Source: an uncultured Collinsella sp.
Lineage (GTDB): Bacteria; Actinomycetota; Coriobacteriia; Coriobacteriales; Coriobacteriaceae
DNA length: 30,196 nucleotides
Direction: 5' to 3'
Assembly: GCA_900548255.1 (NCBI GenBank)
Contig: URKH01000019.1
Coordinates: 1-30,196, forward strand
Part shown: piece after piece, positions 7,128 through 15,700 of the stretch
How the letters are laid out: each line of letters opens with the position of its first letter
Position numbering within the stretch: the stretch's first letter is position 1
Made by a program: the position numbers and the translations under genes
The notes under the pieces: model-generated
Seen by the model: only the letters and a program-made list of their open reading frames with translations
What the model was told of the DNA's origin: nothing
Databases searched by the model: none

Positions 7128-7844
7128 TTACGCCTCCTTTTTCTGCTTGTCACGGGCGGCCTTGGCGGCAAGCGCCGCGCGGACCTTGGCCGCTTTCTCG
7201 GGATCCATGGCGGCGAGCTTTGCCTCCAGCTCGGCAGCCTTAAGTGCGGCCTTGGCAGCAGCTTCATCGTGCTGAGCATCGGAGCCGGTAGCCGCAGCGG
7301 ACTGGGCGACGGCAGTGCCCGCAGCATCGCCGGCACCCGCAGCGCCCTCCCCCGCAGCAGCAGCGGCAGCGGCCTTCTCGGCTGCGGCCTTGCGCGCCTT
7401 GGCCTCGGCGGCGGCACGGACCTTCATGGCCTTCTCGCGCGCGGCCTTCACCTCGGGCGTGATGACGCTCATGGGTTCGGCAGTCGAAACCTGGTAGAAA
7501 AAACCCTTAAAGTCGATCTGCATGTCGGTGATGGCAAGACCAAACAGGTCGTGGGCCTCATTTTCAAACGGGAACACCGCGGGGTAATACGAGCTGATGG
7601 ACGGAATCTCCTGGTACTGGTCGATGCCCTCGACCACCAGGTTCTCGATCGCATAGCTGCCGTCCTGCGCAATATGCTCCTGAGCAGCACGGACGTTGAT
7701 AAACGTATAGACCAAGCGATACGAGCCGTCGTCGACGTTGCGCTCGGCATGCATTTGCACAAAGCGCGCGCCGACGCCCTTGAGCGCCTGGACATGCGGC
7801 AGGAGCTTGTCGATCCCGACGGTGATATAGATAGCCTTTTGCAT
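7128..7844 (-). CDS. NuoC-like hydrogenase subunit with Ala/Lys-rich C-terminal extension
   Basis: 238 residues. Residues 1 to about 125 form the 30-kDa subunit domain of complex I/hydrogenase (HycE N-terminal part, NuoC). It shows EIPSISSYYPAVFPFENEAHDLFGL, quoted here in two parts: EIPSISSYYPAVFP and ENEAHDLFGL, the usual family signature. From about 130 to the end the protein is almost only Ala, Lys, Glu and Gly (for example EKAAAAAAAGEGAAGAG) and is probably helical or disordered. Such a tail is not part of the standard fold. The start ATG overlaps the small-subunit stop by one base (TAATG) behind a strong AAAGGAGG. The core should dock the large subunit to the arm. Confidence 0.9.
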   Translation of the reverse strand: MQKAIYITVGIDKLLPHVQALKGVGARFVQMHAERNVDDGSYRLVYTFINVRAAQEHIAQDGSYAIENLVVEGIDQYQEIPSISSYYPAVFPFENEAHDLFGLAITDMQIDFKGFFYQVSTAEPMSVITPEVKAAREKAMKVRAAAEAKARKAAAEKAAAAAAAGEGAAGAGDAAGTAVAQSAAATGSDAQHDEAAAKAALKAAELEAKLAAMDPEKAAKVRAALAAKAARDKQKKEA

Positions 7845-8431
7845 TACTCGACCTCCTTTGCAGCGGCGGGCGCAGCAGGCTTCCCGGCAGGCGCGTCACC
7901 GGCACCGTCAGTCCCGGCCCCCGCAGCCACAAACCCGTCCTCGCCCAGCTCAACGCCACCATCCCAAGTAGCAGCGCCGCCCACGGTGAGCGGATCGCCG
8001 CCGGCGCGCATCACGGCCTCCTTCTGGTCCAAGATGCCGCACGCCTCCACAATGGCATCGATCACGGTCTCGGGGCGAATGGCGCACCCGGGCGCGTACA
8101 CGTCCACGGGAATCGCGCGGCCCACGCCGCCGATCACGTTATAGGCATCGCGGAACACGCCGCCCGAACACGCGCAGATGCCGCACGCCACCACGCACTT
8201 GGGCTCGAGCATCTGGTTGTAGATCTGGCGCACGACGGGCAGGTTCTGGGCATTGACCGACCCCGTCACCAAAAAGATATCCGCATGCTTGGGGTTGCCG
8301 GTGTTGACCACGCCAAAGCGCTCCGCATCGAACAGCGGCGTGAGCGAGGCCAGCACCTCGATATCGCATCCGTTGCAGCTCGAGCCGTCGTAATGAATAA
8401 CCCACGGCGAGCGCGACATTTTATGATCCAT
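7844..8431 (-). CDS. [NiFe] hydrogenase small subunit (HycG/HyfI/NuoB-like)
   Basis: 195 residues. The motifs for the proximal [4Fe-4S] cluster are SSCNGCDIEVL (C19, C22), CGICACSGGVF (C83-C88) and APGCAIRPE (C116). This is the single-cluster NuoB-like type without the extra clusters of uptake hydrogenase small subunits. Homology ends at about residue 145; the last 50 residues are Gly/Ala/Pro-rich. It relays electrons from the ferredoxin subunit to the Ni-Fe site. The AGGAGG lies 9 bases before the ATG and overlaps the upstream stop codon TAG. A second Met at residue 5 is less well placed. Confidence 0.93.
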   Translation of the reverse strand: MDHKMSRSPWVIHYDGSSCNGCDIEVLASLTPLFDAERFGVVNTGNPKHADIFLVTGSVNAQNLPVVRQIYNQMLEPKCVVACGICACSGGVFRDAYNVIGGVGRAIPVDVYAPGCAIRPETVIDAIVEACGILDQKEAVMRAGGDPLTVGGAATWDGGVELGEDGFVAAGAGTDGAGDAPAGKPAAPAAAKEVE

Positions 8432-8443
8432 GGATGCCGCCTC

Positions 8444-11326
8444 CTAAATAAACACGTCGACGAGGATGGGCATAAGGTTGAGCAGGCCAAACACCAGCGC
8501 CACGCCCCAGCCGAGCTTAAAGCAGCTGCGCCAGGTGCTGCGCGCGAAGGTGTTGTCGATCAGCACCTCGACAAAGTACGTCGCGGCCATCACGACCAGG
8601 GCGACCACCCAGCTCACCGGGTTGTCCCAGACAAAGAACATGCCCACCCACATCAAAAACAGCACGGTCTCGCACCAGTGCATAAGGGTCATCTTGGCCA
8701 GCGTGCCGCCGCTCATCTCGGTGGCGACACCCTGGACAATCTCCTGATGCGCGTGATGCGAGTACGAAAGGTCAAACGGCGACTTGCGCAGCTTGATGGT
8801 AAGCACCGCGAGCAGCGCGAGGAAAATGGGCGCGCTGTACACGATGATGGGGGCCGACTGCCCCGTCACGGCGATGGAATCAAAGCTATCGGTGGCAAGA
8901 TACAGGCCCACGCTCATCAACAGAACGGCGGGCTCGTAACTCATAACCTGCAGCAACTCACGATCGGCGCCAACCTGGGCAAACGGGCTTTGCGTCGAGG
9001 CGGACGCCAACACCACAAAAATCGCGGCGAGTGTCACCATAAAAGCGCACAGCAGCGTGTTGGAGCCCGACACAAAGATGCCGCCGCCCACCACGGTAAA
9101 GATGAGCGCGCACGCCATGTAGGTATCGTCCATGGTGTTTACGCTGGCGGGGGCCTTGCGCAGCAGCTTGGCAACGTCGTAGAAGGGCTGCAGCAAGCGC
9201 GGGCCCACGCGGCCCTGCATGCGAGCCGAAAGCTTACGGTCAAGACCGTCAATCAGGCCGCCCACAAGCGGCGCCAGCAAGGCAAACGCCACGGTACCAA
9301 TAAATATGCCCACGACGCCCGAGCCTTCGAAATACTTTCCGCGCAGCACCGAGGGCGCACTCATGGCAAGCCGCTCGGGCCCAATCCACGCGCAGCACAG
9401 CAGCGCAAACAAGATAATGCTGCAGCACACGACGCTACCCGCGGGGCCAATACGCCTCTCGCCAAGGGCATCCTCCGAGTACCAATTGCGCTTTTCGGCC
9501 TTTACCTCGTGTCCCATCGAGCCGCGGAAATGACGGTAGTTCTCGGTTCCAACGCCCGAAAGGTACACGTTTACGTGCGGTTTGTTGCTCACGCGGAATG
9601 AAGTCAGCAGCACCACGGCGATAAACGCCACGATAACCACCATCAGATACATGGCATCCTTGCCAATAACGTACGGCACGCGGCCAAACACCATGGCCAA
9701 GTAAGGCGACACCAGACCGCTCGAGATAACCGGGAACGCCACGCAGCACAGAATCAGCAGCGCGGCGATGGTATTGAGGGCCATCCATTCGGTCTTATGG
9801 ACATTGACCTCAACGTTTTGAGCCGTGGGGTCGACGCCCGAAAGCTTGGCAAGCCACTTGCCCCAGAAGAAGAACGTCGCGGCCGAGCCAAAGGCAAGCA
9901 CCATGATCATGAGCACGTTGCCGGTCTGGGCAAACGCCACCAGGGCGCCCCACTTGGACACGAGCATGCCAAACGGAGCCACGAACATGCCCATAATGCC
10001 CAGCATCATCAGGCGCGTCAGGTGCGGCATGCGGCTGAACATGCCGTCCATGTCCTCGATATTGCGGCTGCCGATATGATGCTCGGCCGTGCCCACGCAC
10101 AGGAACAGCAGCGACTTTGCCACCGTATGGAACAGGATCAGGAAGATCGCGGCCCACACGGCCTCGGGCGCGCCGACGCCTAGGCAGGCGCTGATAAGGC
10201 CCAAGTTGGAAATGGTGGAGTACGCGAGCACGCGTTTGGCGTTGCTCTGCGAGATGGCCATGAGGGCAGCGAGCAAAAACGTGATGGCACCCACACTCGT
10301 GACCATAAAGCCAGTCACGGGATAGATGGCATAGAGCGGGCTGAGCTTGACCATCAGGAACACGCCGGCTTTGACCATGGTTGACGAGTGCAGCAGGGCG
10401 CTCGTGGGCGTGGGGGCAACCATGGCACCCAATAGCCAAGTGTGGAACGGCATCTGCGCGGCCTTGGTGAGTGCGGCGAGCGACAGCAGAACGACCGGCA
10501 TCACCAGCAGCGCGGATTGCGCGGTTCCGGCGCCGGAAAGCTCGATCATGCCCGAGATGGTCAGCGGCATGCCGTTAACGTGCAGGTACATGAGCCCGGC
10601 CAAAAACGCGATGCCGCCCAGCATGTTGAGGATGATCTGGGTGAAAGCGTTTTTTATGGCCTCGGGCGTGCGCGTGTAGCCAATCATGAGGAACGAGCAC
10701 ACGGTGGTGATTTCCCAGCCACAGAACAGCCACTCAAGGTTGTCGCTTGTCACGATGACGAACATGGCCGAGAGGAACAGGAACATAAGCGCCAGGAACT
10801 GCGGGCGTCGGTCAGGCGCCGTCTGCCCGCGCAGCGCTGCCTCGTGCTCGTCGTGGGCCTGGAAGTCCTTCATGTAGCCCAGGGCGTACACGCAGATAAG
10901 GCTGCCGACAATGCCGACGGCAAGCACCATGATCACGCTCATGTAGTCAAGGTAGAGTGGCGTTGCCGTGACGGCTTCGGTCGCGGGCAGCGTCATAGCT
11001 GCAAAGGTGAGCGAGCCCACCAGCTGCACCACGCCGAGCACCGTGGTGAGCGTGCTCTTATATTTACGCGCGTTGTACAGGATGACGGCGCACAGGATCA
11101 CGTCGATGACGGAGCTGATGATCGAGAGCACATGCGAGGTGCCGGGGGCAACCTCGAAGCTCTGCGGGCCCGTGCCAAAAAACATGACGGCGACTACAAC
11201 CGTCACCGCCATAATAATGCCGGAGCCTACAAGCCCTACCGCATCGCGGGCGCGGTCACCGCGCGCGAGCAGCATGCCCAGCGCCGGTACCAGCGGAAAC
11301 AGGGTAAGGAAATACAGTAGCGTCAT
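8444..11326 (-). CDS. Fused antiporter-like and NuoH-like membrane subunit of group 4 hydrogenase
   Basis: 960 residues. Residues 1 to about 600 are a NuoL/HyfB/MrpA-type proton-translocating subunit: many membrane helices, QMPFHTWLLGAMVAPTPTSA (291-310) and LLHSSTMVKAG (311-321). Residues about 665-960 are a complete NuoH/HycD/EchB-like subunit: GLDRKLSARMQGRVGP (694-709), then QPFYDVAKLLRK, and later RELLQVMSYEP and RKSPFDLSYSHHAHQE. The junction is an approximately 60-residue stretch around 600-660. In E. coli these are separate proteins (HyfB/HycC and HycD). The fusion is one uninterrupted frame and would couple H2 formation to ion pumping. It is the first gene of the operon, with GGGGGAG before the start. 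Confidence 0.93.
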   Translation of the reverse strand: MTLLYFLTLFPLVPALGMLLARGDRARDAVGLVGSGIIMAVTVVVAVMFFGTGPQSFEVAPGTSHVLSIISSVIDVILCAVILYNARKYKSTLTTVLGVVQLVGSLTFAAMTLPATEAVTATPLYLDYMSVIMVLAVGIVGSLICVYALGYMKDFQAHDEHEAALRGQTAPDRRPQFLALMFLFLSAMFVIVTSDNLEWLFCGWEITTVCSFLMIGYTRTPEAIKNAFTQIILNMLGGIAFLAGLMYLHVNGMPLTISGMIELSGAGTAQSALLVMPVVLLSLAALTKAAQMPFHTWLLGAMVAPTPTSALLHSSTMVKAGVFLMVKLSPLYAIYPVTGFMVTSVGAITFLLAALMAISQSNAKRVLAYSTISNLGLISACLGVGAPEAVWAAIFLILFHTVAKSLLFLCVGTAEHHIGSRNIEDMDGMFSRMPHLTRLMMLGIMGMFVAPFGMLVSKWGALVAFAQTGNVLMIMVLAFGSAATFFFWGKWLAKLSGVDPTAQNVEVNVHKTEWMALNTIAALLILCCVAFPVISSGLVSPYLAMVFGRVPYVIGKDAMYLMVVIVAFIAVVLLTSFRVSNKPHVNVYLSGVGTENYRHFRGSMGHEVKAEKRNWYSEDALGERRIGPAGSVVCCSIILFALLCCAWIGPERLAMSAPSVLRGKYFEGSGVVGIFIGTVAFALLAPLVGGLIDGLDRKLSARMQGRVGPRLLQPFYDVAKLLRKAPASVNTMDDTYMACALIFTVVGGGIFVSGSNTLLCAFMVTLAAIFVVLASASTQSPFAQVGADRELLQVMSYEPAVLLMSVGLYLATDSFDSIAVTGQSAPIIVYSAPIFLALLAVLTIKLRKSPFDLSYSHHAHQEIVQGVATEMSGGTLAKMTLMHWCETVLFLMWVGMFFVWDNPVSWVVALVVMAATYFVEVLIDNTFARSTWRSCFKLGWGVALVFGLLNLMPILVDVFI

Positions 11327-11366
11327 ACCATCACTCCCCCATGCAAAAACGCTGCAATTGTTTAAC

Positions 11367-11418
11367 GTTATAGCTCAGTTGAGGAGTAGCGGCGGCGGGT
11401 TTTCGGTCAACTGGGGAG
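11367..11418 (-). promoter_or_regulatory. Possible promoter/operator region of the hydrogenase operon
   Basis: On the minus strand TATAAC (11372-11367) could be a -10 box giving a leader of about 35 bases. No convincing -35 is seen. Two similar 12-mers, TCAGTTGAGGAG (11375-11386) and TCAACTGGGGAG (11407-11418), lie 32 bp apart and could be operator half-sites. The rest of 11419-11575 shows nothing recognisable. Confidence 0.3.
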
Positions 11419-11575
11419 TTTTAGGCGTACGGGGTAACGAGTCTGTCCGCTTTGGAGCAGAGAGGCGACGCTCCCCCTATCGCGGCGGCGGGCGCACGGG
11501 CCACTGCGCGCGGTTTATTAACCACTTTGGAGGATGTTCCAGTAGGCTCACGACGGTCCAAAAAGTTGGCGCGGC

Positions 11576-11601
11576 AAGAAAAATGCGCCCCTGTGGGCGC
11601 A
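11576..11601 (-). terminator. Intrinsic terminator of the HTH gene
   Basis: On the minus strand TGCGCCC pairs with GGGCGCA (7 bp, 4-base loop) and is followed by TTTTTCTT. It lies 12 bases after the HTH-protein stop and stops transcription before it reaches the hydrogenase operon. Confidence 0.8.
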
Positions 11602-11613
11602 CCATCCCGTTCG

Positions 11614-12018
11614 CTATTCCGCCTTTTTAACGCGCGGCTTGCGACCGCGCGGCTTATCAACCAGCGCGGACTCACCGCTCTCGCGATACTGGCGGCACCA
11701 AGCCTTGACCGAAGACTCGCTGGGAATCTTGTGCTTGATCATGGCCTCGCGAACCGTTAAGCCGTTTTCCAAGCGGTCCTTGACCACGGCGAGCTTAACT
11801 TCGTACGAATAGGTGTGATGATGCGAACCGGCGTTGAGAACGGCGTCGGCACCGCCTACGGCATACGCGCGGGCCCACTGACGAGCCGTGGCCTGGGGAA
11901 TGCCAAGCTCCGCGGCGAGGGCGCGATGACCGACCCCCTCTTGGAGGATCTCGACGGCGCGCTGCCTAACCTCGGGCGCATGCGTGCGAGTCCTAGTTGC
12001 TTCCGACAAACCTGCCAC
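11614..12018 (-). CDS. Orphan double helix-turn-helix protein (IS150 OrfA/InsJ-like)
   Basis: 134 residues, read from a GTG at 12018-12016; no ATG is suitably placed. It has two consecutive HTH modules. Residues about 15-55 hold EVRQRAVEILQEGVGHRALAAELGI (two pieces, EVRQRAVEILQEG and HRALAAELGI). Residues about 72-115 hold VKLAVVKDRLENG and SSVKAWCRQYRESG. It ends in a basic tail GRKPRVKKAE. The two-HTH layout is that of IS3/IS150-group OrfA proteins, but the usual leucine zipper and the OrfB (DDE) gene are missing nearby. It is therefore either a remnant or a domesticated DNA-binding protein. An own promoter and terminator suggest an independently expressed gene. Confidence 0.75.
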   Translation of the reverse strand: MAGLSEATRTRTHAPEVRQRAVEILQEGVGHRALAAELGIPQATARQWARAYAVGGADAVLNAGSHHHTYSYEVKLAVVKDRLENGLTVREAMIKHKIPSESSVKAWCRQYRESGESALVDKPRGRKPRVKKAE

Positions 12019-12059
12019 TTCTTAGCCTTAACCGTTAATCTGCTTTCTTACGTGCAAGT

Positions 12060-12088
12060 TAGATAGTAGCATTTTACTGTTTGCTCAA
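12060..12088 (-). promoter_or_regulatory. Possible promoter of the HTH gene
   Basis: On the minus strand TTGAGC (12088-12083), a 17-bp gap and TATCTA (12065-12060) resemble a sigma70 promoter, with a start about 35 bases before the GTG. Confidence 0.4.
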
Positions 12089-12298
12089 AGCAGTTAATTA
12101 AAATAGACGCGGCGTTATCTGGGCATTTGCCATTTATTTGCGACAGTTCTTTACATTTAATTTACGCAGCTAGTTAGCTCGCAGCTCATTGAGCGTGTTT
12201 TACCAACCAGATTGGTATCTTTTTGTTTCGCTTGGTATGGTCTTCATAATTATTAACCCCTCTAGCCTCTGGGCTAGCATGTCAGTCTTCCGCGTACT

Positions 12299-12402
12299 TT
12301 CCAGCTTTCCACTTAACATTCCAGCTTTCCACTTAACTTTCCAGCTTTCTACCCAGCTTTCCACCTTAAGTGTTAAGTTAAGTGGGAAGTTGGAAAGCCT
12401 GG
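12299..12402. repeat. 20-bp tandem repeats with inverted counterpart
   Basis: TTCCAGCTTTCCACTTAAC begins at 12299 and 12319, a diverged copy at 12339, and a fourth partial copy (CCCAGCTTTCCACCTTAAG) at 12352-12370. An inverted, slightly longer version follows at 12377-12402. The whole stretch could fold on itself. It lies in an AT-rich part of the 12089-12738 gap, which contains no gene I can support. Confidence 0.7.
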
Positions 12403-12443
12403 TGGAGGGGTCGGGAGAGCTAAAACACCTTTCTCCAACGGCG

Positions 12444-12650
12444 GCTGGACAGTTAGTTCAGATACGTATTATTCTATGCTGATAAAGCTGCGCTATGGTC
12501 CCCGGAGAGGGTTCTTTGGCGACTCATTGCACGCAAATCGAGCCCAGATAGCTACCGAATCCTAGTTTTGAGCCCCTTTCTTCCCCAAAACGAGCGCCGG
12601 ATGCGCCTGCTGCGGTCTGGAATTATACGTATCTGAACTAACTGTCCAGC
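12444..12650. repeat. 207-bp element with 26-bp terminal inverted repeats (MITE-like)
   Basis: GCTGGACAGTTAGTTCAGAT... (12444-12469) is perfectly complementary to 12625-12650, and matching continues inward with one mismatch to about 31 bp. The interior shows no reading frame. No clear target-site duplication is visible, so a mobile origin is inferred from the architecture only. An InsJ-like gene lies 430 bp away. Confidence 0.7.
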
Positions 12651-12680
12651 GGAGTCCAAGACTGGGATCGCGCAGACTAG

Positions 12681-12716
12681 AAAGGGGGCGGCAACCGGGT
12701 GGTTGCCGCCCCCTTT
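12681..12716 (-). terminator. Terminator of the giant surface-protein operon
   Basis: A perfect 16-bp stem (AAAGGGGGCGGCAACC with its complement, loop 4 bases) starts about 22 bases beyond the stop codon on the minus strand. The T tract is short (CTTTCT). It is nearly symmetrical, so it may work in both directions. Confidence 0.8.
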
Positions 12717-12738
12717 GCGAAGCCAGTTGGCTTCGGAA

Positions 12739-15700
12739 CTAGTGGTCGATGCCGTTGAGGTTCACCCTCGTGAGCGTGTAGGTCACATAGTCGGGCGATT
12801 GAGGCTTTGCGCTCGCCACGTCACCCTTGACCAAGCTCGCTGTCATCACCAGACGATAGTTCGCGTAGAACTGCTCACGCTGTTCAACCTGCGTGTTGAC
12901 CTTAACGGTAAAGGGCAGGCTAAACGTCGTATTACCGTTCTTCGTTTTGAACTTGCCGTTCTCCTTCGAGTCAGTGAAGGTGATCGTGCTACCGGAGGGA
13001 GCGACCGCGGCAAGCTTACTCTCCGTCACTGTTACGTAGTTGGAGATATCATCCGTTACGCTCTCATACGTGCCGTCGGTTCCGCGGCGCTGAAGCGCGA
13101 GCGTGTACACAACAGAGTCTGCGTTCGCAATTGCCTCGGCGGCGTTGCTGAGTCCACCCAGTTCATACGTGGCACCCAGACCAATCGTGCCATTCGCGAT
13201 CGGACGCAGGTCGTCCACGTTAATACCAAGCTGCGACTTATCTGGCGCAGAAAGCGTAATGGTCGTATCACCCGTGTCCATGCGATAGTACCCGACGTTA
13301 CCGCGCTTCGTCTGCGTCAGGCTCGAGGTATTAAGGCCTTCCTTACGCGTCGAAAGCTTGGCGGTATAGGACATCTTGGTACAGGCGTCCTCGCCAGACT
13401 GCTTGGACAGGGAGATGACCTTGTTGCAGCCGTCCGGCGTAAGGCGAATCTCTTCCACAGCCGTGCGCACGGTAAAGGATCCGCCCGTTGCACGCTTGCG
13501 GATTCTGGCGAGGTCACAATCGAGCTTGAGCTTCAGCGAGTCATCGCCCGTATCCGTTACGGTCTGCGTGAACGCAGGCGTCGAAGAATCACACTTCGCC
13601 CAATCTTCGTCATCCCACTTATAGTTCTGATTGTCGATGGCAACATAGAATTTAGCGATCGCCGAGGTTCCGCTCGGGAAACTACTCACCCCCGTCAGGG
13701 TATTGTTGGCGCCATACTTGCACAGTGACGTATCGAGCTGATAGAACAAAGAGTCCGAGTCAGCATAGCTCTGACTTGGGTTAAACGTAATCGTGTCGGT
13801 AACGTCAAGAGAAAGAACGTAGGCGGCGCCGTCCGTCGACTTCGAAACCGGAGTGCGCGCCTCCGGCTTCCCGTCGTTAACTTCCTGCCCGTAATTGGAC
13901 AAGATGCTGTATGTCGATGCCGTACCGTTTTGATTATCGTCGCCACCGGTGCGCAAGACGTGATGCAGATTCCAAGATATGCGGCCACCCGAAGAATTCG
14001 AGTCAATAGACGAAGCCGTAAAACCGTTGATACTAGCTTGCGTCACGCCGTCGCCCGACTTGGGCACGTTGACAACTAGGTAGACGCTCTCCGATGCACG
14101 CTTCTCTCTGCCGGTATCCTTCTCCTTAGGTACCTTTAGCGTATAGCGGCTGTTGCTGGGAACGTCAGCACCCGCAACCTTAAACAGCGTCCACTTGCCA
14201 TCGAGTTTCGCTTTAGCGGTCGCCTCTGCCTCGTTATCACACACGGTCCATGTGCCGGCGCCATCCTGTGTGGCCGACACATCCAAAATCTCGCTCAGCC
14301 ATCGCTCCTGATATGGATTGCCCGCAGAATCCTTAAAGCCGTCGTTTCCGCTCAGGGAAACGCTCGTTGCTCCGCCTTCGCCCACCGTATAGTGATACTC
14401 TCTGCCACCGGCCCGGCCGTCAACGTTCGCATCGATGAGCGTAAGCTGGGTGCCCTGGGGCAACCTTCCGTCGGCACCATTGAAGAGGATGCTCTTACCG
14501 AGCCCCTTCATCGAGCCGCCAGCAGCCATATAGCTGTCCCAGCCAAAGTCGACTTCCTTCCCATTGGCAGAATTGTATGTCCAGGTAAGCAGACCCGTCA
14601 TCGGCTCGCCAAAGCTCGTAAGCACGTGTGCATCTTTTCCAAGGTTAGCGTAGTCTTTTTCTTTAAATTTGATGCCGTAATCATACGTTGCAGCGAAATC
14701 AATCTCGAGCTTGCGCTTAACGACGATCGGCACCTGAACGTTGTAGCTCTGACCCGCCTCGGTAAAGGTAACGGTCAGGAGCGTAAAGCGGCCCTTGCCG
14801 TTGTCCCAATCGGAGCTTGGGCTAAACGACATATTGTTCTTGCCGTTGTTCACTACGCGAAGCGTGGGATTGTTCGACGCGTCATCGTCCTTAACGAACA
14901 CACCATCCTTGAGTTGGAAAACATCTGCTTTGGCCGTCACGTGCGGATTGGTGCCATTCTCGTTATTCAATCTGCAAGCGTCAGAGAAGCCGCCGTTCGT
15001 GATGATGTTTAGATAGCTCTTGGCCGTCGTATTATCGGTACCCGAGATCACCAAAACGGGAAAATCCGTTGCAACCTTGCTGTCGCTTGCATCGTTATTC
15101 GCATTGAACATGCTCGCCACGGATTTGGCGTTATAGCTCGACGTATTTTGATAGGCGCCATCGTCATTGATGCCGCCGATGTTGGTGTAGGTATAACGGT
15201 TGGCAACGCCGGGGCTCGACGGATTCTGGATGGCCGTGGCAAGGCCAACGTTCATGCCGTCGCCGAACAGATAACGGCCGGCCGTGTCAGCATCGGAGGC
15301 GCGCACAACAAGGCCACTCGTCGGACTCGTCGTGACGTAGGGCGAAACGGCCACCGTCACATTGCCGTTCGCAGCATCGTTGCCATACAGTGTCGCGCCC
15401 TTGGCATCGGAAAGCTTGTCTTCATAGGCAGCAAATGCGATGTATGACTTTTTGTTCACTTTTTTAAGGTCGTCGGTGCCGGAAGAATTGCGCATCAGCT
15501 TGAGCGATTCACTCGCACTGTTTGGTCTAATGGCAATTCCTGCGACAAAAACGTTGACGAGATCAGCGGATGAACTATTTCCGAACAAATAGCCCTGGCT
15601 AGTTTGCGCCCCAAAGATATTGCGATCCATGAGCACATTTACGAGCCTAAATGAGCCACGGCCATCGCCAGACACGCCACCAGAACAACTTCCCAGCGAT

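Noticed and set aside
8285..9601. 438-residue plus-strand open frame
   Set aside because: It is antisense to the fused hydrogenase membrane subunit and has a His/Arg/Gln-rich translation without domains.
12201..12280. Terminator-like hairpins (TACCAA/TTGGTA and CTAGCC/GGCTAG)
   Set aside because: Stems are only 6 bp and no gene ends nearby on the matching strand.
12739..12900. LPXTG or C-terminal membrane anchor in the giant protein
   Set aside because: The C-terminus (VTYTLTRVNLNGIDH) has neither a sorting motif nor a hydrophobic stretch and basic tail.
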